Positions 26,493 through 35,114 of a DNA stretch of 64,000 nt are shown here, one piece after another (within the stretch, counting starts at the first letter, position 1; every line of letters begins with the position of its first letter). Below the pieces are notes generated by a model. That model worked only from the letters and a program-made list of their open reading frames with translations, ran no database searches and was not told the origin of the DNA. Position numbers and translations under genes: made by a program. The DNA is taken from the NCBI RefSeq assembly GCF_026153455.1, contig NZ_CP110629.1:434001-498000 (forward strand), given 5' to 3'. This DNA is from Marinimicrobium sp. C6131 (GTDB taxonomy: Bacteria; Pseudomonadota; Gammaproteobacteria; Pseudomonadales; Cellvibrionaceae).

Positions 26493-28016
26493 ATGACGTT
26501 TTCAAAGATAAAAACAATCAGTGGCGCTTTTTTGTTGGCAACCGGATTAATGGTGGCCCCGCTCACCCACGCTCAATCCGTTCAATGCGATTACGTGGTT
26601 CAAAGTGATTGGGGCGCAGGCGCCATTGCGAGCATCCAGGTGACCAATAACGACACCTCGGCGATCGATGGCTGGCAGGTGAGCTGGGAGTATGAGCACA
26701 GTACCATTACCAATCTGTGGAATGCCGAGCTGGAGGGGGCCAATCCCTACCGCGCGACCAATCTGGGCTGGAATCAGTCGATCCAGCCAGGGCAGTCCAT
26801 CGAATTTGGTTTTCAAGTGAGTCAGAACGGCGAAGCGGAAGTGCCGGAGCTGTCCGGTGCTCTCTGTGGTGGGGCGAGCTCGTCCAGTAGCTCGCAGTCC
26901 TCATCAAGCAGCTCGATCAGTAGCAGTACCTCTGTTTCGTCCAGCTCTTCGAGCACCTCCAGTTCCTCGGTGGGCAACCCCGACGGACCGACGGCCGTGG
27001 AACTGACCGAGCGGATGGGTGTGGGCTGGAATGTCGGCAATTCTCTGGACGCCATCGGAGGCGAAACCGCCTGGGGGAATCCCGAAATTACCAGGGAGTT
27101 GATTGAAGCGGTAAAAGCGGCTGGGTTTGACACGCTCCGGGTTCCGGTAGCCTGGAGTCAATTCTCCGATGCCGATAACTTCGTTATCGAGGAAGCCTGG
27201 AAGGAGCGTGTCGAGGAAGTGGTCAACTACGCGCTGGACGCGGATCTGTATGTGATCATGAACATCCATTGGGACGGTGGCTGGATGCAGCCCACCTACG
27301 CCGATCAGGCGTATGTGAACAATCGCCTGTCCATCATGTGGACACAGATCGCCGAGCACTTTGAAGCCTACGATCATCGACTGTTGTTTGCCGGTACCAA
27401 TGAGGTAATGGTCGAAGGGGATTACGGGACACCAACCGAGGAATACTACACCGTCCAGAACAGCTTCAATCAGACCTTTGTCGATACGGTGCGCGCGACC
27501 GGCGGCAACAACGCCGACCGGTATCTGGTGGTTCAGGGGTTCAACACCAATATTGACCACACCGTGAACTTCGCTGAGATTCCCGAGGACACCGTCAATG
27601 ATAGGCTACTGATGGAAGTGCATTACTACGACCCTTACAACTTCACGTTGAACGAAAACAGCACTATTACCCAGTGGGGCTCCATCGCCACCGACCCGAA
27701 TGCCACCGAAACTTGGGCCAATGAATCCTACGTGGATGATCAGTTCCAACGGATGCAAACGAACTTTGTTGATCAGGGCATCGGGGTCATCCTGGGCGAG
27801 TATGGCGTGATTTCACGGCAGAATGTCGAGGGTCATAGCACCTACCGTAATTATTGGAATGAATACATCACCCAGTCGGCTCTGGAGCATAATATGGTGC
27901 CGGTGTACTGGGACAACGGCTATGCCGGGAACGGCGGCTTCGCGCTGTTTGACCGCTACAGCGGCGCCATTATTGAGCCGGAACTGGTGGATGTGCTGGT
28001 GGGTGGGGCCGACTGA
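26493..28016 (+). CDS. Secreted CBM2-GH5 endoglucanase, probably GH5_4-like
   Basis: 507 residues. A signal peptide (1-27, ending THA) leads to a CBM2 cellulose-binding module (about 29-128, bounded by C32 and a late Cys). A linker of about 35 residues, almost all Ser, follows (130-164). The GH5 catalytic domain (about 170-505) shows GWNVGNSLDA and ETAWGNP, typical of subfamily GH5_4, the acid/base glutamate E304 in GTNEVM and the nucleophile E436 in GEYGV. It should cut beta-1,4-glucans such as cellulose, mixed-linkage glucan or xyloglucan outside the cell. Polyserine linkers are a habit of Cellvibrio and Saccharophagus secreted enzymes. It is a single gene with its own terminator. Confidence 0.93.
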   Translation: MTFSKIKTISGAFLLATGLMVAPLTHAQSVQCDYVVQSDWGAGAIASIQVTNNDTSAIDGWQVSWEYEHSTITNLWNAELEGANPYRATNLGWNQSIQPGQSIEFGFQVSQNGEAEVPELSGALCGGASSSSSSQSSSSSSISSSTSVSSSSSSTSSSSVGNPDGPTAVELTERMGVGWNVGNSLDAIGGETAWGNPEITRELIEAVKAAGFDTLRVPVAWSQFSDADNFVIEEAWKERVEEVVNYALDADLYVIMNIHWDGGWMQPTYADQAYVNNRLSIMWTQIAEHFEAYDHRLLFAGTNEVMVEGDYGTPTEEYYTVQNSFNQTFVDTVRATGGNNADRYLVVQGFNTNIDHTVNFAEIPEDTVNDRLLMEVHYYDPYNFTLNENSTITQWGSIATDPNATETWANESYVDDQFQRMQTNFVDQGIGVILGEYGVISRQNVEGHSTYRNYWNEYITQSALEHNMVPVYWDNGYAGNGGFALFDRYSGAIIEPELVDVLVGGAD

Positions 28017-28041
28017 CCGCATCGTCCGTAAACTCGCACTG

Positions 28042-28077
28042 AAAAGCCGGGCGCATAAGCTGCGCTCGGCTTTTTTT
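28042..28077 (+). terminator. Intrinsic terminator after the cellulase gene
   Basis: AAAAGCCGGGCGCA pairs with TGCGCTCGGCTTTT (one mismatch) around TAAGC and continues in seven Ts. Confidence 0.88.
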
Positions 28078-28174
28078 GTTATTTAGCGGCACATTTCACC
28101 CAAATGGGGTATGCCATTTGACGCTGTGACGCATAAAATTGCTTGTAAACCTGACACAATGCGGAGCAGTTGAA

Positions 28175-28750
28175 ATGAATACTTGGGGATGGATCAAGAG
28201 CCTGGGCGTTCTCGCCCTGGTGGTGATATCCGGCTGTGTGGCCGAGGACGATGAAGGAGAAGATACCCGGACTCTGGACAGTTCAGGCGGTGGTAGCTGT
28301 TCGTTTCAGGAGTTGGTAACCGCCTCTGACCGGGATGCGGCCAACGCTTGTGGGACTCAGGTGTCGACCCAGTTTCTGGCGGCAGATGCTTATTATCAGC
28401 AAGCACTGGAACTCTGTGCTGAAGGTTATCAGAGTGAGGCCGAAGAGGTCTATGGTAACTATGAAACTCAGGTAAGCTATGCCCGTGACGTGGCGGCCGG
28501 CTTTGACTGCGGCAGCGGCTCCTCCGGTGGCGGTGGCGTCAGCGTTGAAGACACCAGTGAACAGATTTACTACAACCTCTGTGTCGGGCAGACCACCGAG
28601 GCCATCTATGCGAGTTGTTATGGGCCTGTTCAGTACGGTGACAATGACTGTGGCCAGAATACTGACGGTGTCTCCTACAGCTACTTGACGAAGTATGATT
28701 CCCGAGCAGAGTGCATTGGCGAACGGGATGACTACTTGGCAAATTACTAG
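28175..28750 (+). CDS. Unrecognised Cys-rich lipoprotein
   Basis: 191 residues, probably an outer-membrane lipoprotein: the hydrophobic stretch 7-19 ends in a lipobox ISGC with lipid cysteine C21. The mature part has an acidic start, a Ser/Gly-rich linker at about 119-130 separating two halves, and several cysteines in each half that could form disulfides. I do not recognise the family. ATG 28175 follows GCGGAG; an upstream in-frame start at 28139 would add 12 residues before the signal and is unlikely. The next gene begins 16 bp after the stop, so the two are probably co-transcribed. Confidence 0.7.
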   Translation: MNTWGWIKSLGVLALVVISGCVAEDDEGEDTRTLDSSGGGSCSFQELVTASDRDAANACGTQVSTQFLAADAYYQQALELCAEGYQSEAEEVYGNYETQVSYARDVAAGFDCGSGSSGGGGVSVEDTSEQIYYNLCVGQTTEAIYASCYGPVQYGDNDCGQNTDGVSYSYLTKYDSRAECIGERDDYLANY

Positions 28751-28766
28751 TTCAGAGCCGCTTCCC

Positions 28767-29573
28767 ATGAAACAACTGGTTACTTTGGTTACTGTCGTGT
28801 TTATTGGTGTGAGCGCTTTCAGTTTGGTGCGAGCCTTGTATCAGGGCGGTGACGAGCGCGCAGGGACGCCGCCGCTCAAGGTCCCGGTTGAGTCAATATC
28901 GGAGCGACCGGAAGACGGGGCCTCGGTGCGGAGCGCAACCGCTCCGGTCGAGGCCCCCAGGGAGGACGCTCAGGCGAGTCGATCGGTTGCGGCGTCGGGA
29001 GAGCGTCGGCTTCTCCACGACGATCTGAGTTTGGGGATTGCGCTGGGGTTCACCCGCGAAGAAGCGCTGGCGCTGATTCAACAGGCCGACCCGGAACAGC
29101 TCGAGGCCTTCTTTTCACGGCGCTCTCATATTACCGTTGACTGGCTAAACCGGCAGGGACTGGGTGTTGAGCATCTGCGAGAACTTTACGCCCGCTGGGC
29201 GGCGGGAACCCCTCCGGAGCTCGCCCCGGATACCCCGGGGGCGCTGATATTCAGCCGCTACCGCTCAGGTCGGGACGGCCGGCCCTACCGGGCCCAGAAC
29301 CGCTTCAGTGCGCAAGACCGGACGGTCTACCTGCACTACCAGGTGCCGACTGAGTACCAGCAGTCGTCGGTGATCATTCGGTGGGCGCGACAGGACCAGC
29401 CGGGCCTGTCCCACTTTGACTACCATCCGTTAACGGACGACACCGGGTTGCGTCAGGAGGCCTGGGTGCGTCCCCGCCAGGGGTGGGAGCCCGGCACCTA
29501 CCGGGTGGAAATCTACGGCGCCGAGCCTTCGCTGCCGCTGATCGCGCAGCGGGACTACGAGGTTTTGCCCTGA
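28767..29573 (+). CDS. Unrecognised membrane-anchored or secreted protein
   Basis: 268 residues. An N-terminal hydrophobic segment (about 3-22) may be an anchor or an uncleaved signal. A Pro/Glu/Ala-rich stretch follows (about 30-75), then a short helical region (82-135) and a C-terminal beta domain (about 180-268) with alternating aromatic residues ending GTYRVEIYG, reminiscent of an Ig-like fold of the kind seen at the ends of envelope proteins. The family is not recognised. It follows the small lipoprotein gene, and the two may form a pair. The ATG at 28767 was chosen over a longer frame that overlaps that gene. Confidence 0.65.
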   Translation: MKQLVTLVTVVFIGVSAFSLVRALYQGGDERAGTPPLKVPVESISERPEDGASVRSATAPVEAPREDAQASRSVAASGERRLLHDDLSLGIALGFTREEALALIQQADPEQLEAFFSRRSHITVDWLNRQGLGVEHLRELYARWAAGTPPELAPDTPGALIFSRYRSGRDGRPYRAQNRFSAQDRTVYLHYQVPTEYQQSSVIIRWARQDQPGLSHFDYHPLTDDTGLRQEAWVRPRQGWEPGTYRVEIYGAEPSLPLIAQRDYEVLP

Positions 29574-29622
29574 AGACAAACGTTATCGCGAGTGCAGCGA
29601 GTTATGGACCAGGGGTATCCTT

Positions 29623-31950
29623 TTACTTCGGGGACTCGGCGCTAATGCCCTTTAACCTTGTGATCAGTTGACTCAACTCGTCTGCGGGCAGTGCCGCATT
29701 TCCGTAAAACCCCTGAAACTCATCACACGCCTGTTCCTTCAGAAATTCGTATTGCTCGGACGTCTCCACTCCCTCTGCGATGACGTTCAGGCTCAGGTTC
29801 CGGCCAACGGCAATGATGGCTTCCGTCAAGCCTCGATCCTCAACGCTTCGGGTCAGGTCCTGGACAAAAGAGGAGTCGATCTTGATGGAATCCACCGGGA
29901 ATTGCTTTAAGGTGGATAAAGAGGAGTAGCCTGTTCCAAAGTCATCAATCGCGACACGGACGCCCATCGATTTAAGCTCTTTCAGAATGTCCACCGTGGT
30001 CTCTACGTCGCGCATCACCATGGTCTCAGTAATCTCGATCTCCAAGAGCTCGGGACTCATGCCAGTGTCCTGAAGAGCCTGCTTGATATCATCCAATAAG
30101 CTCTCATCGATGAATTGGCGGGCCGATAAATTGATGGCCATGTTCAGTGGAGATAGGCCGCTCTTTTGCCATTCGACGTTCTGTTGGCACGCGGTGCGCA
30201 ATACCCAACGACCGATGGGAACAATCAGACCGTTTTCCTCGGCAACTGGAATGAATTGCATGGGCAGAATCAATCCCAACTCCGGATGCTGCCAGCGGAG
30301 CAGGGCCTCGACACCGGTAATCTGGCCGCTCTTCATGTTGCGTTTGGGCTGGTAAAACAGACGGAATTCGCCACGCTCCAGGGCGTGTCGCAAGCTGGAT
30401 TCCAGAGTCAGCCGCTCCAGGGAGTCCGTGTTCAGGGAGTCGGAGAAGTACTGAAAATTGTTCTTTCCCTGCTCTTTGGCATGGTACATGGCCATGTCCG
30501 CGTTCTTCATCAATGTCTGTTCGTCGTTCCCGTCTCTCGGGAAGAGGGTGATGCCAATACTGACGGTGACTCGGAACTCCTGTCCCGCCAGGGTGAATGG
30601 CTTTCCGCAAGCGACGAGAATCTTGTCAGCGACCGGTGCCACTTGCTGTGGGTCGGGAATGTTGGGCAGCAAGACCACAAACTCATCGCCACCGAGGCGC
30701 GCTACCACGTCGCTCTCTCTCACCGAGTGAGAGAGGCGTCGAGCAATTTCCTGTAACAGATCATCGCCCGCATCGTGACCGAGAGAATCATTGATGTGCT
30801 TGAAACGATCAAGGTCCAGAAAGAGTAGGGCAAATTGACGTTCGTAACGACGAGCTTCGTGCATTGATTGTGTCAGTAAACGACTGAAGTATGCCCGGTT
30901 CGGTAAGTCAGTCAGACTGTCATGAAAAGCCAGGTATTCCACTTTCTGTGCGTGGAGTACACGCTCCTGCATGGCTTGTTGCCGCGTCCGTTGCAGTCGC
31001 CAGCTCAGAAATCCGAGGATGGCAGCAACACCCATCAAGGCCACGCTTGCCAGCGTTGCCCGCCAAAAGTACTCGCGTTTTGTGGCCAGAGCCGGTTCCA
31101 GCTTTTCAGTGTGAGACAGCCCAACCAACACCGAGAGGGGGAATTCAAACAGTTCACGTATCACTGTATAGCGTTCGACTCCGTCCCAGGGGTGATACAT
31201 CAACGGCGCCAATGAAGGGTCTTCAAGTTTTGGAAGCTCCCCGATAAAAATGCCCATCGGTGTGCCAGTGCTGATCGCATCTCCACTGCGGTAGACCCGG
31301 AAATGGTTGTCGCTGGCTACGAGTCCAAGCGCGCCCATATCGCCCAGGGTGGCGTTATCGTAACCACTGACGAAATAATCCGCGTGCACCGCCAGTGCGA
31401 CAACGCCGGAGGCTTGATTCTGGTCACTACCGATACCTCGGGCAAAATAAAGGAACGTTCCGGCCTCGGTATCGATGGGGCGGCTGAGCGTCAATTGGTT
31501 GGCATTGAGCGCTTCCTGAAAGAAGGCGTGTTCTTCAGGGTGTTGCAGCCTGAAGTTGCCATGGGTTGCCAGAAGACTCCCCTCAGGACTGAGAACGGCT
31601 ATGGAGAAGAGTAAACTTGGAGGCAAAAGGTCCCGTTCACTGAGTTCGTGCATGGCGGCTTCGGGCGTCTGACGCTGTGTGTCGTATCGGACCAACTTGA
31701 GTGTCTGGTCGATTTCGCGAAGGGCGCGAATCACCTGGGCTTCATAAGTGTCTGCCACATCGGTTGCCATGGAGGCCGTGTTCCGGGACGCGGTCCTCAT
31801 AACGTCGTCGGTAAGGTGGACGGTGGCTGCCCAGATGAGACTCAAACCCAGTAGCGCGAGTGAGCTGATCAATACGGGGGCTTCCAACCATTTAGACGTT
31901 TTTTTGCTGGAGGCCGCGTTAGCTTGGGTGTCTGGATCAGTCTCAGTCAT
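29623..31950 (-). CDS. Membrane sensor with GGDEF and EAL domains
   Basis: 775 residues. A membrane helix at about 25-47, a periplasmic dCache/PDC-like sensor of about 250 residues, and a second helix at about 297-317 lead to a short coil, a GGDEF domain and an EAL domain. The diguanylate cyclase motif is intact (GGDEF at 420-424), and the phosphodiesterase motif E548-A-L begins the conserved EALLRW; the later NLSARQF and DDFGTGYSSL metal-site regions are also intact. Either activity, or both, may be used to set cyclic di-GMP. It starts 4 bp after the PstS-like gene and ends the porin operon, which suggests that its sensor reads that protein or its ligand. Confidence 0.93.
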   Translation of the reverse strand: MTETDPDTQANAASSKKTSKWLEAPVLISSLALLGLSLIWAATVHLTDDVMRTASRNTASMATDVADTYEAQVIRALREIDQTLKLVRYDTQRQTPEAAMHELSERDLLPPSLLFSIAVLSPEGSLLATHGNFRLQHPEEHAFFQEALNANQLTLSRPIDTEAGTFLYFARGIGSDQNQASGVVALAVHADYFVSGYDNATLGDMGALGLVASDNHFRVYRSGDAISTGTPMGIFIGELPKLEDPSLAPLMYHPWDGVERYTVIRELFEFPLSVLVGLSHTEKLEPALATKREYFWRATLASVALMGVAAILGFLSWRLQRTRQQAMQERVLHAQKVEYLAFHDSLTDLPNRAYFSRLLTQSMHEARRYERQFALLFLDLDRFKHINDSLGHDAGDDLLQEIARRLSHSVRESDVVARLGGDEFVVLLPNIPDPQQVAPVADKILVACGKPFTLAGQEFRVTVSIGITLFPRDGNDEQTLMKNADMAMYHAKEQGKNNFQYFSDSLNTDSLERLTLESSLRHALERGEFRLFYQPKRNMKSGQITGVEALLRWQHPELGLILPMQFIPVAEENGLIVPIGRWVLRTACQQNVEWQKSGLSPLNMAINLSARQFIDESLLDDIKQALQDTGMSPELLEIEITETMVMRDVETTVDILKELKSMGVRVAIDDFGTGYSSLSTLKQFPVDSIKIDSSFVQDLTRSVEDRGLTEAIIAVGRNLSLNVIAEGVETSEQYEFLKEQACDEFQGFYGNAALPADELSQLITRLKGISAESPK

Positions 31951-31954
31951 AGGG

Positions 31955-32383
31955 TCACGACCCTATGGTGAGAATGCGCAGGCTATCGGGGACCGCTTCT
32001 GGAGCCATGTAGCCAATGGTATTGGGGTTGCGGTTTAACTCTTTGGCCATATCGGCATCACTGCTCACCGATTTGGGTGGCTGGCCGCGGCCGGTAAAGA
32101 TCAGACGGGACCAATGAGACCGAATTTGTGCCGGTGTTCGTCCGAGGTACTGCTGATAGAATTCACCGTGAGCCGGGGTCTGCTCTGTCTGGTCGATGGG
32201 GCGGATGGATCCGCCACCCGGTAGCTGAGTGAGACGCCCGAGGTAGATATCGCTCAGTTGAAGCAACGTCAGCTCCCGTATGGGGCTTTCGTTTGGAACC
32301 ACCACAACGACTTCAGCGTAGACGAGGTTTCCAAGCGTACTCAACAGCCCGGTCATTATTATCTTTTTGAGAGATAGCGGCAT
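31955..32383 (-). CDS. Small PstS-like periplasmic protein
   Basis: 142 residues: a signal peptide (about 1-22, ending VYA) and a compact domain resembling one lobe of PstS-type phosphate-binding proteins, with the typical LTLLQLSDIYLGR and a late IGYM. True PstS has two lobes, so it may bind an anion weakly or act only as a protein partner. The ATG at 32383 was preferred to a TTG two codons earlier, because AGGTGA, which overlaps the porin stop codon, is then well spaced. It lies between the porin and the GGDEF-EAL sensor. The arrangement recalls NspS-MbaA of Vibrio, where a periplasmic binding protein controls a GGDEF-EAL receptor. Confidence 0.8.
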   Translation of the reverse strand: MPLSLKKIIMTGLLSTLGNLVYAEVVVVVPNESPIRELTLLQLSDIYLGRLTQLPGGGSIRPIDQTEQTPAHGEFYQQYLGRTPAQIRSHWSRLIFTGRGQPPKSVSSDADMAKELNRNPNTIGYMAPEAVPDSLRILTIGS

Positions 32384-32394
32384 GGGCAAGTCAC

Positions 32395-33615
32395 CTAGAA
32401 GACAAAGTCGACAGTGGTGCTGAATACAGAGACGGGCTCGTCTCCCTCAAAGCCGGGCTGCGTGTTCGATAGTACACCGCGCGTTCCGCGTCTCAGGTCT
32501 ATGCGGTCGTACTGAACTTTCAGAGCAACGCTTGGAGCGAAATCCCAGCGTGCACCGACTGCAATGCGGCTCTGGTCGGAGGTGTTCTGTGACAGCAGCA
32601 GATTCAATGTTTCATTTAAAGGCTGGGCCTGCGGAAAAGGCAAACCCGGATGAGATAAATCACCTTTGGCTCGTTGGTCTGCGAAGGTCAGATAGGGGGT
32701 CAATGATGCGACCCGAACCCCGCCGGTCAGGTACCAGCCCCGGTGCTCGCCAACGAAGGATCGGGACCTGTTGTTGGCCCACTCTCCCAGGATAAACCAG
32801 GTGCCGGGATCGTACCGTCCGCCGACACTGACAATGCGCACGGTGGTGTCATCGAGATCAAATCGGTCCGCGATGTACTCGCCCTCGGGGCCAAAAGCGC
32901 GGAATCCGTCAAAGAAGGGCGTCAGTACATCCACGGTCAGGTCTGTCTGTGAATAACCCGCGAATAACGTTGTGTCTCGCCACTCCAGTGTGTTCGCCAG
33001 GGTAAAGGAATCGTCCGATTCCAGCTCAAATCCGTCGGGCAGGTCGGTGGTCTTCTTTCCGAAAAGCAGATGCAACGTGTTGGTGACCTCGTTGAAACGG
33101 CTTTGATAAGAAACGTCGATACCATCGGAGTTGGTAACGGGAACCAGATTGTAGACCTCCGCGGGTGGCCGAACGCTAGGGTTGGCATAGCCGACTTTCC
33201 GGTACTCGGACGTCATAAATGATGGCTGCACCGTTCGTCCGATGCGAACGGTAAGTTCGGGCGTAACGTCGTAGCTCACATTGGCCCATTCAACCTGTGG
33301 GTCAAAGGAGCCATCATGACCCTGTTCCGAGACCACCTGAAGGACGGCTTTGAATTTCGAAGCAAAATTTGCGGTCAGTTGGACGCCCACCTTGCTGTCT
33401 ACTTTCAGGCTCCATTCATCACTGTACCCAGCCCCTTCATCGGCGAGTAGCCCTGTGGTGAAATCCGCCTGATCTTCATCGGAGTGTGCGACCCCGAGCG
33501 TGCCGAAACCATTGATATTCCAGGATGGAGCGGTGGCGTCGCCGCGGACAGGAAGCGCGATGAAGGACACTATGAGTAGCACGTGGCTCAAGCGAATAGC
33601 CGGGAGTTGTTTCAT
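32395..33615 (-). CDS. Outer-membrane porin-like beta barrel
   Basis: 406 residues with a signal peptide (about 1-25) and alternating beta strands ending in the outer-membrane signature FSTTVDFVF with a C-terminal Phe. It contains a proline-rich stretch SVRPPAEVYNLVP that could form a loop. It resembles the uncharacterised porins often found beside PstS-like proteins and cyclic-di-GMP sensors. The ATG at 33615 follows AAGG and gives a clean signal peptide; an earlier in-frame start at 33672 adds 19 residues that fit less well. It is the first gene of the three-gene operon. Confidence 0.82.
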   Translation of the reverse strand: MKQLPAIRLSHVLLIVSFIALPVRGDATAPSWNINGFGTLGVAHSDEDQADFTTGLLADEGAGYSDEWSLKVDSKVGVQLTANFASKFKAVLQVVSEQGHDGSFDPQVEWANVSYDVTPELTVRIGRTVQPSFMTSEYRKVGYANPSVRPPAEVYNLVPVTNSDGIDVSYQSRFNEVTNTLHLLFGKKTTDLPDGFELESDDSFTLANTLEWRDTTLFAGYSQTDLTVDVLTPFFDGFRAFGPEGEYIADRFDLDDTTVRIVSVGGRYDPGTWFILGEWANNRSRSFVGEHRGWYLTGGVRVASLTPYLTFADQRAKGDLSHPGLPFPQAQPLNETLNLLLSQNTSDQSRIAVGARWDFAPSVALKVQYDRIDLRRGTRGVLSNTQPGFEGDEPVSVFSTTVDFVF

Positions 33616-33781
33616 TGAAAGCCTTGTACTGACGGTAATGTTATTAGTTTCAGGCAACATGCGGAAATTCATGACGCCTTTTTGTCTGTGTTCAATAGGG
33701 GTTAACGAAGGACTTGCGCTTGAACATCCTGGTATGTTGGGGTGAGTATAGCATCCAGACTGTCGGCTGCCAGTTGATTGG

Positions 33782-33800
33782 GCCCGCCACCAGGGCGGGC
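33782..33800 (-). terminator. Possible hairpin after purD
   Basis: GCCCGCC and GGCGGGC pair around a short loop 19 bp after the purD stop. There is no T-run on the leftward strand, so it may be only an mRNA-end stabiliser. Confidence 0.35.
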
Positions 33801-33818
33801 TTCAGTACGCGGGCGGCG

Positions 33819-35105
33819 TTAGCGCTGCTCCCGCTCAATCGCCCGATAGGCGATATCCTTGCGGTAGAAAACCCCATTCCAGTGGATACGATCGGCCAGG
33901 GCGTAGGCGCGCTGTTGGGCTTCGCTGACGGTATTACCCAGGGCGGTGGCACACAACACCCGGCCGCCGCTGGTGACGACTTTACCGGAGACGGTCTTGG
34001 TACCGGCGTGGAATACGCGCTCACCGGGGGTCTCTTCGGTAGGGAGACCGCTGATTTCGTCGCCCTTGTTATAGCTGCCCGGATAACCACCGGCGGCGAG
34101 CACGACGCCGACCGCGGCACGGTCGTCCCATTCGGTATGGGCCTGGTCGAGTCTGCCTTTGAGTGCGATCTGGCACAGCTCGGCCAGGTCGGATTTCAGT
34201 CGCAGCATGATCGGCTGGGTTTCGGGGTCGCCGAAACGGCAGTTGTACTCGATCACTTTCGGCTGACCGTCCGGGGTGATCATCAGGCCGGCGTACAGGA
34301 AGCCAGTGTAGGGGTTACCCTCGGCGGCCATGCCTTCCACGGTCGGGACAATCACCTGCTGCATGATGCGCTCGTGCACCTCGGGGGTGACCACCGGGGC
34401 CGGGGAGTAGGCGCCCATACCGCCGGTATTGGGGCCGGTATCGCCTTCACCCACCCGCTTGTGGTCCTGGCTGGTGGCCATGGGCAGAATGTTTTTACCG
34501 TCCACCATGACGATAAAGCTGGCTTCTTCGCCGGTGAGAAATTCTTCGATCACCACGCGGCAACCGGCATCCCCAAAGGCGTTACCGGAGAGCATGTCGC
34601 GCACGGCGTCCTGGGCCTGATCCAGGGTTTCCGCCACGATCACGCCCTTACCGGCGGCCAGGCCGTCGGCCTTGACCACGATGGGCGCACCCTTCTCTTC
34701 CAGGTAGGCCAGGGCGGGCTCCACCTCGGTGAAGGTCTGGTAATCCGCGGTGGGGATCTGGTGGCGGGCCAGGAAGTCTTTGGTAAAGGCCTTGGAGCCT
34801 TCCAACTGGGCGGCGCCTTTGGTGGGGCCGAAGCAGGGCAGGTTGCGCTCGGCAAAGTAGTCCACCACGCCTTCCACCAGCGGCGCTTCGGGGCCGACGA
34901 TGGTCAGCGCCACGTCATTGTGCTGGGCGAACTCTGCCAGAGACGGAAAATCCAGTACGTCGATATCCACGTTGACCAGGTTTTTTTCCAGGGCCGTGCC
35001 GGCGTTACCGGGCGCCACGAAAACTTTGTTGACCTTGGGGCTCTGGGCCGCCTTCCAGGCGAGGGCGTGTTCACGTCCGCCGCCGCCGATGACCAGTAGG
35101 TTCAT
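33819..35105 (-). CDS. purD: Phosphoribosylamine-glycine ligase
   Basis: 428 residues, standard length. It joins glycine to phosphoribosylamine with ATP in purine synthesis. The protein begins MNLLVIGGGGREHALAWK, has an ATP-grasp fold and the conserved CRFGDPETQ metal site. It follows purH by 9 bp, the typical purHD pair. An antisense frame of 461 codons across the gene is an artefact of its GC-rich codon use. Confidence 0.97.
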   Translation of the reverse strand: MNLLVIGGGGREHALAWKAAQSPKVNKVFVAPGNAGTALEKNLVNVDIDVLDFPSLAEFAQHNDVALTIVGPEAPLVEGVVDYFAERNLPCFGPTKGAAQLEGSKAFTKDFLARHQIPTADYQTFTEVEPALAYLEEKGAPIVVKADGLAAGKGVIVAETLDQAQDAVRDMLSGNAFGDAGCRVVIEEFLTGEEASFIVMVDGKNILPMATSQDHKRVGEGDTGPNTGGMGAYSPAPVVTPEVHERIMQQVIVPTVEGMAAEGNPYTGFLYAGLMITPDGQPKVIEYNCRFGDPETQPIMLRLKSDLAELCQIALKGRLDQAHTEWDDRAAVGVVLAAGGYPGSYNKGDEISGLPTEETPGERVFHAGTKTVSGKVVTSGGRVLCATALGNTVSEAQQRAYALADRIHWNGVFYRKDIAYRAIEREQR

Positions 35106-35114
35106 GTTGACTCC

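Noticed and set aside
26880..26985. Repeat-like tract that could suggest a CRISPR or tandem repeat
   Set aside because: It is the Ser-rich linker codons of the cellulase gene; there are no regular direct repeats with unique spacers.
33714..35099. A 461-codon open frame on the plus strand
   Set aside because: It lies wholly opposite purD, and its sequence is Gly/His-rich with no domain; long antisense frames are common in GC-rich genes.
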